A stretch of 64,000 bases of DNA from Cytophagales bacterium Alg240-R148. GTDB lineage: Bacteria; Bacteroidota; Bacteroidia; Cytophagales; Cyclobacteriaceae. Positions 38,101 to 46,344 of the stretch are shown piece after piece. The position numbers and the translations under genes were made by a program. The notes under the pieces were generated by a model. That model saw only the letters and a program-made list of their open reading frames with translations. It searched no databases and was not told where the DNA came from. Positions within the stretch are counted from its first letter, which is position 1. Each line of letters opens with the position of its first letter. The stretch is from the NCBI GenBank assembly GCA_900537185.1, contig LS999831.1, positions 356,198-420,197 on the forward strand. Direction: 5' to 3'.

Positions 38101-41100
38101 TTCTTTAAGGGCTACATCCGATGATGGGGCTATAATTGGAGAATAGTTGTCGTTCACTGTCAAATTAAACAGTTCAGAACTATTACCGCCAAAACCATCT
38201 GTCGCTGTAATTTCTAAGTTGTTGTAAACTCCTTGATTGGCAACTGTCGGCGTAATAATAATTTCTGCTTGTCCATTGCCGTAATCCACCAACTCTACAA
38301 AAGTTGGGAAATTTACAGAATTGATTGCAACTGGGTCTTGGTCGCCATCCACTACTTGAATAACGAAACTCTTATTTTCATCGTATCGAACCGTCAAATC
38401 ATCAACTACATCAATAACAGGTGTGTTGTTCGCGGTAGACACGGTAAGCTCATTTGAAAACACAGAACTTCCACCCACATTCTTACTAAGTACTTTGTAT
38501 TTATACGAAGTATGCGGAAACAATTGCGTGTCTTCGAACACTACTGTTGCACCGGCACTGGCAGGTACTTCCACTAACAAATCAAAAGTGTTATTGCCTT
38601 GGGCCTTATAAATTTCAAAAGCATCTTCATCGGCACTATTGTCATTCCAAGTCAACTCAATAGTTGTTCCCGTTGTATTGGAGGCAATTAAGTTGGTAGG
38701 TGCCGCCGGAATTGTTGGCAACACAGCAGTTGTTGCAGATGCAGAAGCAGACAAAGCAGACTCCCCATTTACTCCAATACCTCTTATTTGGTATTGGTAA
38801 GAAGTGGAAGGTTCTAAATCAGTGTCTTGGTAGCTACCATTTGCAGCCACAGTTGCTACAATGCTAAAATCGCTTTCGCCGGCTGCTTTTCTGTAAACTT
38901 CAACAGAAGTGGCGTCGGAGTCAGTCCAGGACAAATCGATTGTATCGTATCCGCCGGCTACAGCTGCTAAATTACTTGGGGCAGCAGGGGCAGTTGGAAA
39001 ATTAAAGTCTTCTGACAACATGTTGTCAGGAATATAAGGTGCGTGGTAATAAGCATTGGCGCCGTCGTTTACATCCGTATCCAATCGGACATACAAAGTA
39101 TTGCCTCCGCCTCTTTCAAAATAGGTCACTGTGATTTGGTGCGCACCTGCAGACAAAGTTACTGGCACATAGGTGTTTCTTCCACAATTATCAGTAGGGC
39201 AACCTCTATAACTGGTTCCTTGTAATTTATCATTCCAAACAACTTTTACACCATCTATAAACAATTCACTACCATCGTCAGAACCTGTCCAGAAAATATA
39301 ATCCTGGCTGGCAGGTAAGTTGATATATCCTTCGAACTTATATCCAAAATTGTCATTGGATCTAGAGCCGTAGGCATTTACACTAAAGTTATTGGTGTTT
39401 CCTGTTGCAACCGGAGTTAAAGCATCAAAGTCTGGAAGTTTTGTCCAGCTACCTTCGTAGTAAGAATAAGTAAGACCGTTGAAAATAGTAGCAGCAGTAA
39501 CTTGTGCACTTGCTGGCGATACATTGCCTGACTCATCTCTAGCTTTTACAGAAAAAGCAAATTGAGTTTGCGCTGTTAAACCAAATGCGATGTACGATGT
39601 GTTGGTAGTGGCACCTAACTTCTGTCCGTTGATATAAACATCATACCCAAAAACACCTACATCATCGGTTGCTGCATCCCAAGCAAGCTCTACGCTGCTT
39701 TGAGAAGTTTTTACAACATGCAAATTAGTTGGTGCCGTTGGCGCTACTTCATCTACCATGGTTACAATGGCTGGCTCGTTGCTCAAAGCTGCCGCACCAT
39801 TTAAATTGACTGCTCTAACGGTATAGAAATATTCTGTATTCGGAATTAAATTGGCATCAACAAAACTAGAAGCATCTGCCCCACTTTTATGCACCAAGGC
39901 ATAACCAACTCCAGAAGTTGTTGTTCTATACACCTCAAAAGAAGTCTCGTTGTTTATCGGTGTTGGGTTTTGATCCCAAGATACCGTTATACTTGTTTTG
40001 CTATTGGCTACCCCTCTCGCATTCACTGCAGGATCCGGCGCATTTACACCATTGGCATCCACTACCTTAAAAGCATCAGAAAAGCTAGAAGTACATCCAC
40101 CAAATTCAGTAACAGAAGCAATGTACTCTCCTGTAGAATTGGCTACCAATGTATTGGAGGTTCCAATAACAGTTTCAGAACCAACCTTTTTCCATACATA
40201 GGTTTCGTATCCCTCAGGCAATTCTAAAGTAACATCTGATTTCCCATCTGGTGCAGGCAATACAGAAGATTGCAAATCGGCAGCATTAATAGGCGGTGTT
40301 ATTGTAGCATCTTTAATAGATAAAACAACCGGAGTAGACCATGGGGTCCATTCAGAACCTCTTCTGAACCTACCTTCGTAAGACCCAAATTCTGTTGCGG
40401 TGTAGTCGTTACCCGTGGCACCCTGAATAACAACTCCATCTTTCTTCCACTCATATCCATCAAATCCAGCAGTAAATCCCATTTTAATACTCACAGGATC
40501 TCCGGGGCAAACTTCCGTTAAACCACCAAAAACGTGAATATCATATTTTCTTTTTTCTAAAAACCATTCAAAAAAGTCAGACAAGTTGTAACAGGTATTC
40601 CATGTACCATGGCCCAACCACGAGAAATAGAAATATTCCATATTACCACCAAGTTGCTCATATCCATTCACCATATCATCGGCTTTATCTGGAGATGGGT
40701 TTTTATCCAAACCACCTTGGGCCAATCGAACTGGTACGTGCATGGAAGCTTCGTTTACAAAAGAACCACTGGCAGAAGACATTGGAAACGCAGCAGCAAT
40801 TAATTCTGGATAGTCTCTTAAAAACTCCCATGTCATGGTACCTCCTCTAGAAAGACCATGGATGTATACCCTGTCTTTATCTACTGGAAGGTTGCTCGTT
40901 ATACCCTGGACCAAAGAAGCCATCTTCTCCGAAGAGATGTAGCCTGATTCTGTTTGCCAGTACAAGCAAAAACCATTGAATCTACCGGAAGACACTGCAT
41001 CTCTATGCTTTTGGCCACCATGTTTCAATTGTTTGTTGTTGTCCAAACCTCTTTCCCCTGCTCCATGCTGGAACATAATCATTGGGTATTCGGCATTGGG

Positions 41101-41376
41101 GTCGTCGTATGTCCATGTGTTAGTAAGTTTATTGTAACTAACACCGTTTGGTATCAACAATCTGAACCAAACACCTTGGTAAATAAACGAATGGAAGGGA
41201 GAAGTATCCCAACTGGTTCCCACCTGATCATAACCCCATGGGCTGATCTCATTGTAAGGAGGGGTTTCTTCAGGGAATGGCTCGGATTGTCCATTCACAT
41301 TAAAGGCAATAAATAGCATGGCCAATGACATGGCGAGCCATTTGTAAATTCTTTTAAAGTGCCAACTTTGTTTCAT
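35116..41376 (-). CDS. Giant T9SS type A protein: esterase, PA14 and FN3 modules (2086 aa)
   Basis: A 2086-residue paralogue of the 2290-residue gene, with about 204 fewer residues, which matches loss or absence of the LamG domain. Order: signal (1-29), esterase-like hydrolase with nucleophile HGLSRGGTM and His in LGHGTWN, Ig-like segments, FN3 domains, PA14 (about 632-795, GLTYSYYEGSWTKLP), FN3 (about 800-1000), cadherin-like segments, then PWNN modules near 1169, 1537 and 1804, and a type A T9SS sorting domain (SVYPNPFTESLTINT ... KGIYILNMQ). It has its own terminator. The strong pairwise likeness, domain for domain, shows an old gene duplication with later LamG gain or loss. Likely a cell-surface esterase with sugar-binding modules; the substrate is unknown. 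Confidence 0.88.
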   Translation of the reverse strand: MKQSWHFKRIYKWLAMSLAMLFIAFNVNGQSEPFPEETPPYNEISPWGYDQVGTSWDTSPFHSFIYQGVWFRLLIPNGVSYNKLTNTWTYDDPNAEYPMIMFQHGAGERGLDNNKQLKHGGQKHRDAVSSGRFNGFCLYWQTESGYISSEKMASLVQGITSNLPVDKDRVYIHGLSRGGTMTWEFLRDYPELIAAAFPMSSASGSFVNEASMHVPVRLAQGGLDKNPSPDKADDMVNGYEQLGGNMEYFYFSWLGHGTWNTCYNLSDFFEWFLEKRKYDIHVFGGLTEVCPGDPVSIKMGFTAGFDGYEWKKDGVVIQGATGNDYTATEFGSYEGRFRRGSEWTPWSTPVVLSIKDATITPPINAADLQSSVLPAPDGKSDVTLELPEGYETYVWKKVGSETVIGTSNTLVANSTGEYIASVTEFGGCTSSFSDAFKVVDANGVNAPDPAVNARGVANSKTSITVSWDQNPTPINNETSFEVYRTTTSGVGYALVHKSGADASSFVDANLIPNTEYFYTVRAVNLNGAAALSNEPAIVTMVDEVAPTAPTNLHVVKTSQSSVELAWDAATDDVGVFGYDVYINGQKLGATTNTSYIAFGLTAQTQFAFSVKARDESGNVSPASAQVTAATIFNGLTYSYYEGSWTKLPDFDALTPVATGNTNNFSVNAYGSRSNDNFGYKFEGYINLPASQDYIFWTGSDDGSELFIDGVKVVWNDKLQGTSYRGCPTDNCGRNTYVPVTLSAGAHQITVTYFERGGGNTLYVRLDTDVNDGANAYYHAPYIPDNMLSEDFNFPTAPAAPSNLAAVAGGYDTIDLSWTDSDATSVEVYRKAAGESDFSIVATVAANGSYQDTDLEPSTSYQYQIRGIGVNGESALSASASATTAVLPTIPAAPTNLIASNTTGTTIELTWNDNSADEDAFEIYKAQGNNTFDLLVEVPASAGATVVFEDTQLFPHTSYKYKVLSKNVGGSSVFSNELTVSTANNTPVIDVVDDLTVRYDENKSFVIQVVDGDQDPVAINSVNFPTFVELVDYGNGQAEIIITPTVANQGVYNNLEITATDGFGGNSSELFNLTVNDNYSPIIAPSSDVALKESESTDLVLTATDQNTDPLTWDVSNNPSFVSYIVNGSGNLELSIAPGLTDAGSYQFTAKVNDGKGGQDVRLINIEVEDFDPNFLVFVNFGSTAAEGSPWNNALTATPVNGNVYGSLVNNNGVTTNIGVTLESNWGGASDTGGKSPGIYPNNVMNSYFWMNNSTQTMRVTGLDPNNTYNFSFLASRNSNGDRTTTYTINGVTQSINATQNTNQLAVLNGVSPTVGGEVVVTVGNGVGASYGYLNAMVVEAVYNDGSAPAAPSNVAAIVNSNNEVELSWTDVAYNESAYNVYRTEDGGNEVLVSNLNANSTAFVDAPAGHTTYAYRIEASNDNGQASNSLAGIVVDNNLPVFDVIPNASVLQGVSSSIGVTANDGDNDLMTIEVINAPSFAVFTGGVSNGTGSFELNPVLADVGVHTIVIEAKDQDGQGGFFGATQVSFDVTVTATEVTSIKLNFNNGSNEASPWNNMNGVPNAGLVASGLLDQSGANSGIAVTLNDTWQGSNTLGVVTGNDSGVYPDNVLQSAYWESTSNSKGMTISGLDDNLLYDFDFTSSRDGSGDRTTVFTINGVERSVNAAYNSSNTASFVGLQSVGGQITVAVKKGATASYGYLNAMEIKEYEDDGLPNAPGSLVTEVISQSAIKLTWNDNASNETGYQIFRSEDDNTNYALLANVGSNSVTYTDSNLATNSTYFYKVRAQSANGNSAYSDESSASTYEYAVSVNFNDFNGAPAPWNNISNYMNTGVSVNNLKDDQNSLTNLGITMIQEFTGDNPSGVNTGADSGVVPDAVMEGSYWLDPGQSAIIRVTGLSFLHTYNFGFFASRDGGGNRTTDYTVNGQTVSSNAAYNTSEIVQLKGITPDINGSVDITISTATGASYGYLNALIIQATKTANAQSKIGGSEALAGSASEEMTNSISVYPNPFTESLTINTLSDNQSRSVVVEMLDTKGVKVYSHEFVLSKGQMNKVELDLNALDINKGIYILNMQYSTGEQKLLRVLKK

Positions 41377-41691
41377 ATCAATTCAATTTGGATATTATGT
41401 AAGAATACATGTGAATATTACTTATGCAAGAGAAGTAACCAACGTAAAAGAAATTTATTTTCTAAACAAAACTTACTTCGCTGACATTTTTAGTAAAATC
41501 GCGCATAAATATCGTTAAATAATTTTCAATTAACAAGTTGGGATAAGTAAGAATGCTATATTCCTTTGTAATTAAACAAGTCGACCTGTTTCTACTTCAT
41601 CCAAAAATAAGCCAGTAATCCTGCTATTAATCCAATTAAAACAACAAAGGACACATCTAAACATATTATATAATAGAAAAAATGAATATAA
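41377..41691. other. Intergenic region upstream of the 2086-residue giant, 315 bases
   Basis: AT-rich; separates the start of the giant gene from the end of the ATP-grasp gene, both on the minus strand. It should hold the promoter of the giant, but no exact TAnnTTTG box is seen on that strand. A possible 20-residue hydrophobic reading at 41592-41654 was judged too weak to call. Confidence 0.5.
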
Positions 41692-42798
41692 TTATATGAC
41701 TCCATAGTGTTTGAAAAAGGATTTGTTTTTTTCTGTAGCAATCAGAGGTTCATGGATTTGAAGGATGTGAACATCGGGAGAATCGTTCGCTTCAAGGATC
41801 ACAAAACCCTCCTTATTGACAACTAAATCCCAACCGATGTAAGGACAAAAATGACAAAAACGTGCAATTTCTTTAATTTTATTACACACAGAATTCCAAT
41901 TTGGAACTTCAATTCCAGAAATTTGCTCTCCAGAATCCGGGTGCTTTTCAATCCATTCTAGTGGTTTTCCTTTTGGATTGATGGCACAGTTACCTATCAT
42001 TCCAGTTTCCATATCCAATGCAGCGCTTAAGCCTCCACTGGTCCAATTGTCTGCTGGTATGGTATTTATCCCGCCAAATCGTTGGGCTGCGCCCCCTAGA
42101 TGGACTTCCCCTGTAATAGGGTCTAACATGGTTACCAGCCGGATGGTATTGACGGTTTGTGGAAAGATCTTATGGGCATAGCCCGTTTGAACGATCTTCT
42201 CCATCACTATGTAATCATGTAAGGAAAGCAACCAGGATTCAATCTTTCCTTCTTCTATAGGCTCCTGGTTGACCCAATACTGCTGGTCTTTGTATTGAAA
42301 TAAAAAAATACCCAACCCCCCATAACCACTTTTAGGTTTAATTATTACATCTTTTTGCACTTTCATAAGCGCAAGAAAATCCTGAATGTTTTGGGGTACA
42401 AACTTATCTGTAAACAGTTTGTTGTTGCGAACGTAAAAAAATATTGGAGCCAAATGTTCCGAAAACCGATCAAAATAATCGTTGAACATTAGTTTATCGG
42501 CCAAGACAATCCCGTATTTAGCATTAATCACAGGTACCTTCATCCAGCGCTGGCTGTCCGACATAAAATCTCGATATTTGGAATCTCCTTCTTCACCAAA
42601 ATACTGAATGGCACTATCGCTTAAAAACCCTTTGCGCCAGTAGCCCATTCGTTGGAACAAACCTAATTTGGTTTTATATCTTTTTTCTTTTGAAAATAAA
42701 ATACCAAAAGCCGCGATTCTGTCTAAGAACCCGCGACACCATTTTATTTGCCTGTAGACGAAACTTTCTTTGGGCGCATTATTTTTTACCATAACCAA
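41692..42798 (-). CDS. Sugar-transfer-associated ATP-grasp protein
   Basis: A 368-residue ATP-grasp protein of the type often found in polysaccharide clusters. The nucleotide-binding lysine and glycine loop are in IIKPKSGYGGLGIFLF (about 150-170); metal-binding acidic/Asn residues are in GWDLVVNKEGFVILEANDSP near the C-terminus; GLSAALDMETGMIG lies between. ATP-grasp enzymes join a carboxylate to an amine or thiol through an acyl-phosphate, so it may attach an amino acid or other group to a sugar acid. It is the last gene of the Wzx/Wzy operon, about 50 bases after the TolC-like gene. The family is clear; the substrate is not. Confidence 0.85.
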   Translation of the reverse strand: MVMVKNNAPKESFVYRQIKWCRGFLDRIAAFGILFSKEKRYKTKLGLFQRMGYWRKGFLSDSAIQYFGEEGDSKYRDFMSDSQRWMKVPVINAKYGIVLADKLMFNDYFDRFSEHLAPIFFYVRNNKLFTDKFVPQNIQDFLALMKVQKDVIIKPKSGYGGLGIFLFQYKDQQYWVNQEPIEEGKIESWLLSLHDYIVMEKIVQTGYAHKIFPQTVNTIRLVTMLDPITGEVHLGGAAQRFGGINTIPADNWTSGGLSAALDMETGMIGNCAINPKGKPLEWIEKHPDSGEQISGIEVPNWNSVCNKIKEIARFCHFCPYIGWDLVVNKEGFVILEANDSPDVHILQIHEPLIATEKNKSFFKHYGVI

Positions 42799-42849
42799 GA
42801 ACGGACAAGATGCAGAGCAATTATAAAAAGACGAAGTACAAAAAACGTA

Positions 42850-43551
42850 TTAAAATACTTCTTCTAGTTTTAAACCTATTAAGAATTCGAGGTCATATTT
42901 AGCATTCAAATATTGCGTTTCAGCTATGATCCGCTCCTTTTTTTCGCCATTATAGCGTTCCAAAGCCTTGTTGTACTCATCCAAAGTTAATTTGCCATCT
43001 TTAAAATTTTGTTCGGACAACAAAAAATTGGAATAGGAATCATCCGTAATTTCAGACTGTAATTTGTAGATTTCAGCAAATTTCAATAGATCTTGATGCG
43101 ACTTTAACACCAATTGCCGGATCAACAATTTTTGCTGGTTCATTTCATGTTCAGCAACCCGAACCCTTGCTTGGTTCTCCCTTCTTTTTGCAGGATTAGA
43201 AAATATTAATCCAAGATCCAAACGACCGGAAAAGTTATACTTTGGATAAAAAGCCGCTCTTCCTGCTGTTTCTTCAGTAGGATTCAAAGTGAACTCATTA
43301 ACGTTTCCAGAAACAGCAAACCCTTTTAACCAACCCAACTTATCACTTTTCAACTTTTCTTGACGGGCAACAACTTCTTCTTCGAAAGTCCGGTTTACGG
43401 GTTGATTTTTCCAAGCCAATTGAACCAAGCGCTCTTGAACTTCCACATCTTGAAGATTGGATGGAAGTATTACTTTGTTAAAATCCACCTCCTGAGAGAA
43501 GGCGCTAAGCACAACTAAAAAACTAAAGCAGAATACAAGTACCTTTTTCAT
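42850..43551 (-). CDS. Half-length TolC/OEP-like outer-membrane protein
   Basis: A 233-residue exported protein (signal MKKVLVFCFSFLVVLSAFSQ). Residues about 40-233 are mostly long helices with coiled-coil character, ending in a TolC-type segment: NFKDGKLTLDEYNKALERYN and ETQYLNAKYDLEFLIGLKLE. TolC-family proteins normally have two such repeats (about 430-480 residues), so this one has only one. A beta-strand-like segment (NFSGRLDLGLIFSNPAKRRE) could supply a barrel part. It sits between the polymerase and the ATP-grasp gene, so it may be the outer-membrane part of export, as a higher oligomer or with a partner. It is neither frameshifted nor cut short at either end. Confidence 0.75.
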   Translation of the reverse strand: MKKVLVFCFSFLVVLSAFSQEVDFNKVILPSNLQDVEVQERLVQLAWKNQPVNRTFEEEVVARQEKLKSDKLGWLKGFAVSGNVNEFTLNPTEETAGRAAFYPKYNFSGRLDLGLIFSNPAKRRENQARVRVAEHEMNQQKLLIRQLVLKSHQDLLKFAEIYKLQSEITDDSYSNFLLSEQNFKDGKLTLDEYNKALERYNGEKKERIIAETQYLNAKYDLEFLIGLKLEEVF

Positions 43552-43593
43552 AATAATTACAAATTTTTTGCAATATATAATTAAAAAAGAAAA

Positions 43594-45009
43594 CTAACAT
43601 TCAATATCTTTTAATTTAGCTAAAACGGCCATTACAAAGGCTGAAAATATCCCAGTTGGTGGTACTCTCAAAGCCTCTTGGGGGTATTGTGCTACAATTA
43701 TCAGGTAGAATATTGCAATAAATGTGGCGTAATATATTTTCCTGTTTTCATCTTTTACCTTAAAGTAGTTGATTAGGCCTTGTCGGAACATCAATATTAA
43801 TATGATGAACCAAAGCAACAACCCAACCCAGCCCGTTTCAATGGCAATCCGTACATATTCGCTGTCTGGAGGGAAATGGCCTAACACCGTACCTCGATTG
43901 AACTTTCTTCCCCAACCACCGGTTGAGGCCAAGCCCCACCCCAAGGGTTTGTCCAAGATATAAGGCCTAATAAATTTTTGGTTTTCAGACCGCACATTCA
44001 TAGAAGGATCATCGTTCCCTTGAAAAGCGGATTTGAAAATATGCATGGAACCTCCTCCTCCTGGCATCAATACCACCCCGATACCAATCACCATGGCAAA
44101 GCCCATCAAGGCCAATACTTTCTTATTCATAGAAACTAGGGCAAAAACAATCATTCCCAGTGGCAATAAGAAATAAGCAGTTCTGGTGGAGGTCATCAGC
44201 AGAACATAGAGCAACAGCCCTAACAAAACCCCCAACATCACCTTAACTTTTGTTTTTAGTTTGGCAAACAAAAGGCCTATATTCAATATGATAGAGTAAA
44301 CAACAATTATCCCAAAGGACATCGGATCATTCAAGAATGAAAACAAACGCAGTTTGCCCCAGGTTATGTACAAATTACGCCGCAAGGGGTCGTCATATAC
44401 CAAATGGTACTCTGCATTGGATAGTCCAAAAAACTTTTGTTTTAAGGCATACAAACAAGCCAAAAACATGATGGTGCACCAAATGGTTATAACCCGGTTC
44501 AGGTACTTCATGGAATCCAGCGCATAATAAAACAAAAAATACATCATAATGATGTTCAAATTGTTTCTTACTGCATATATCCACCCCATTTTTGATGGTG
44601 CATATGGGTTAAAAAACTCCAACATATTCAAAATGAGCCAAACTAAAAGGCCAATATTCATGGCGTTGCCTTCAAACTTGTAAGCCCCTTTCTTTTTGAG
44701 GCCCAACAAAAACCCTATCACCATTAAAATCAGCAGAAAATCGATCACCATACCCACCGGATAGCGGCCCAATTTTAATTCTCTGGTAGAAAAGGAAATA
44801 AAAAAGGAAATTACCAACGTAGCAATCATTCCAAATTTCACATCGAAAGCGGTGAAATAAATAATTACCAAACCTGCTAACGCCACCATGATCAAACCGC
44901 CAAACACAAAGCCTTTCGTGGCAATTACAAAAGCCGCTGCCAAACCTATCAGTAAGGCAAAAACCATCACAAAACCTGATTTAAAAGTGTTATCCGTTCT
45001 TAAGCCCAT
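43594..45009 (-). CDS. O-antigen ligase/polymerase-like membrane protein (Wzy candidate)
   Basis: A 471-residue integral membrane protein with about ten to twelve helices. The late loop containing GHFPPDSEYVRIAIETGWVG matches the Wzy_C/O-antigen-ligase signature, in which the periplasmic loop is catalytic. It would polymerise undecaprenyl-linked repeat units or ligate them to an acceptor. It lies between a small membrane peptide gene and the TolC-like gene in the minus-strand operon with the flippase, so the polymerase role is favoured, but ligase versus polymerase cannot be decided from sequence alone. Confidence 0.85.
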   Translation of the reverse strand: MGLRTDNTFKSGFVMVFALLIGLAAAFVIATKGFVFGGLIMVALAGLVIIYFTAFDVKFGMIATLVISFFISFSTRELKLGRYPVGMVIDFLLILMVIGFLLGLKKKGAYKFEGNAMNIGLLVWLILNMLEFFNPYAPSKMGWIYAVRNNLNIIMMYFLFYYALDSMKYLNRVITIWCTIMFLACLYALKQKFFGLSNAEYHLVYDDPLRRNLYITWGKLRLFSFLNDPMSFGIIVVYSIILNIGLLFAKLKTKVKVMLGVLLGLLLYVLLMTSTRTAYFLLPLGMIVFALVSMNKKVLALMGFAMVIGIGVVLMPGGGGSMHIFKSAFQGNDDPSMNVRSENQKFIRPYILDKPLGWGLASTGGWGRKFNRGTVLGHFPPDSEYVRIAIETGWVGLLLWFIILILMFRQGLINYFKVKDENRKIYYATFIAIFYLIIVAQYPQEALRVPPTGIFSAFVMAVLAKLKDIEC

Positions 45010-45018
45010 GGTTACAAT

Positions 45019-45123
45019 TTAAAGAAACAACATTTTAAGGTAAATCACAGCGCAGGTTATGATACAGACTATAGTAATAAAAAATACCAGCAATTTTTCG
45101 TTTGGTGTTAATTGGTCTTTCAT
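45019..45123 (-). CDS. Predicted 34-residue single-pass membrane peptide
   Basis: A short open frame, 34 residues: a polar N-terminus (MKDQLTPNEK) followed by one hydrophobic stretch (LLVFFITIVCIITCAVIYLK). The ATG begins 6 bases after the stop of the glycosyltransferase gene and the stop lies 9 bases before the polymerase start codon, so it fills the whole gap in an otherwise tightly packed operon. It may help a membrane partner such as the polymerase. No known family is recognised. The evidence is spacing, strand and composition only. Confidence 0.5.
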   Translation of the reverse strand: MKDQLTPNEKLLVFFITIVCIITCAVIYLKMLFL

Positions 45124-45129
45124 ATTCCT

Positions 45130-46344
45130 TCAATTTGTAGGCTCTTCTATTAATTTCCAAAATAATTGGATTCGATTTTCCCAAGAGTTATCCACCGAAG
45201 CTTGAATCCTGGCTTCTTTTCTTGGTTGGTTGTCATCGCGCATGGCTTCTTCAATATAATTCAAAAAAGTGGCATGGTCGTCTGCCTTGTAAACTACTTG
45301 TTCAAACCGGTCTAAGTCAGGAGAAAAATTGGTCGTTACCACCGCTTTCCCTCCTGCAAGGTACTCATTAATTTTAAGAGGATAAATGCTTTTAGTCAGG
45401 GCATTACATTTAAAAGGCATCAATGCACAATCCATATAATGCAAATAACTTGGCAATTCACTTATATTTTTTGGACCTATAAAGGTGATGTTGTCAACCG
45501 CATGCAAATCGTGTTCGGTGTATTTTGTAAAACTATACGGCCCTACCATCAACAGCTGGCAATCTTTAAATCGGTTGGCCACTTGAACCAACAAATCATA
45601 ATCCACCCGCAAACCGATATTCCCTATATATCCAATAATTTTTTTATCTGTTGCAATACCGCTTGGCCTCTTTTTCGGCGCTTTTAAGGCCTTCTTAAAC
45701 AAACTGGTATCGGCACCGTTTGGAAAACAAATAAACGGGTGCTTTGGCCTGCTTAGGATATTGGTTAAGTCCGTACTGGTCGCTATTCTAATATCTGCCT
45801 GTTCTGCTACATACCGTTCCAGCTCCGGCCCATGTTTTTTTACATAATTAGAATTGGCAATGTTGTCCCTAGATTGGTACACATAATAATCTGGCTTAAT
45901 ACTTTTCTTTAAATCAAATCCAAAAAAAGGATTGTAGGAATTAAAATAGATGTAGGAACTTATATGGTTCTTTCTCAATAACTTTTTAAGGGTTATTTGG
46001 TAAATTTTATTATTCAAACGACTCAAAAAATTGAACATTCTACCCTTTGGCAACCAATTAATGGGAAAAACTACAAACGGGGTCACGGCCTTCAGTTCTG
46101 GGTATTGCGCATCAATACCGTATTGGTAATTAATTCCAAAAAACAAGGGCAACAACCGCCTGCGAATATTTTTTTGGTATCCTTTAAGCAACACATCTTT
46201 TAAGGTAAAAGGATGGTCCACATAAAAAGTTGGAATCTCTTTAGAAAATTCTTTCGCCAAGGAAAAGGAAGCCGAAGACAAAGGTTGGTCCCAGCGCGAA
46301 ACCGCGTGCATCACAATGGCCTCGTATGTTTTGTTGTGCTTCAT
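45130..46344 (-). CDS. Glycosyltransferase, GT1/GT4-like (GT-B fold)
   Basis: A 404-residue protein with the GT-B layout. The C-terminal lobe has a strand KKIIGYIGNIGLRVDYDLLV at the domain start, PYSFTKYTEHDLHAVDNITF, ISELPSYLHYMDCALMPFK, and an NEYLAGGKAVVTTNFSPDLD stretch that is the usual donor-binding acidic/glycine region. The N-terminal lobe is less conserved, as is common for acceptor-binding halves. It adds a sugar to the lipid-linked repeat. It overlaps the flippase gene by 4 bases and precedes the 34-residue peptide. Donor and acceptor are unknown. Confidence 0.85.
   Translation of the reverse strand: MKHNKTYEAIVMHAVSRWDQPLSSASFSLAKEFSKEIPTFYVDHPFTLKDVLLKGYQKNIRRRLLPLFFGINYQYGIDAQYPELKAVTPFVVFPINWLPKGRMFNFLSRLNNKIYQITLKKLLRKNHISSYIYFNSYNPFFGFDLKKSIKPDYYVYQSRDNIANSNYVKKHGPELERYVAEQADIRIATSTDLTNILSRPKHPFICFPNGADTSLFKKALKAPKKRPSGIATDKKIIGYIGNIGLRVDYDLLVQVANRFKDCQLLMVGPYSFTKYTEHDLHAVDNITFIGPKNISELPSYLHYMDCALMPFKCNALTKSIYPLKINEYLAGGKAVVTTNFSPDLDRFEQVVYKADDHATFLNYIEEAMRDDNQPRKEARIQASVDNSWENRIQLFWKLIEEPTN

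Noticed and set aside
27586..41376. The two giant paralogues as a recent segmental duplication or assembly error
   Set aside because: They differ at many residues throughout and each has its own distinct terminator, so duplication is old.
41592..41654. Possible 20-residue hydrophobic peptide on the minus strand (GTG start, SFVVLIGLIAGLLAYFWMK)
   Set aside because: No ATG, no clear ribosome-binding site, and it is in an AT-rich intergenic stretch where chance hydrophobic frames are common. Conservation in relatives would be needed.
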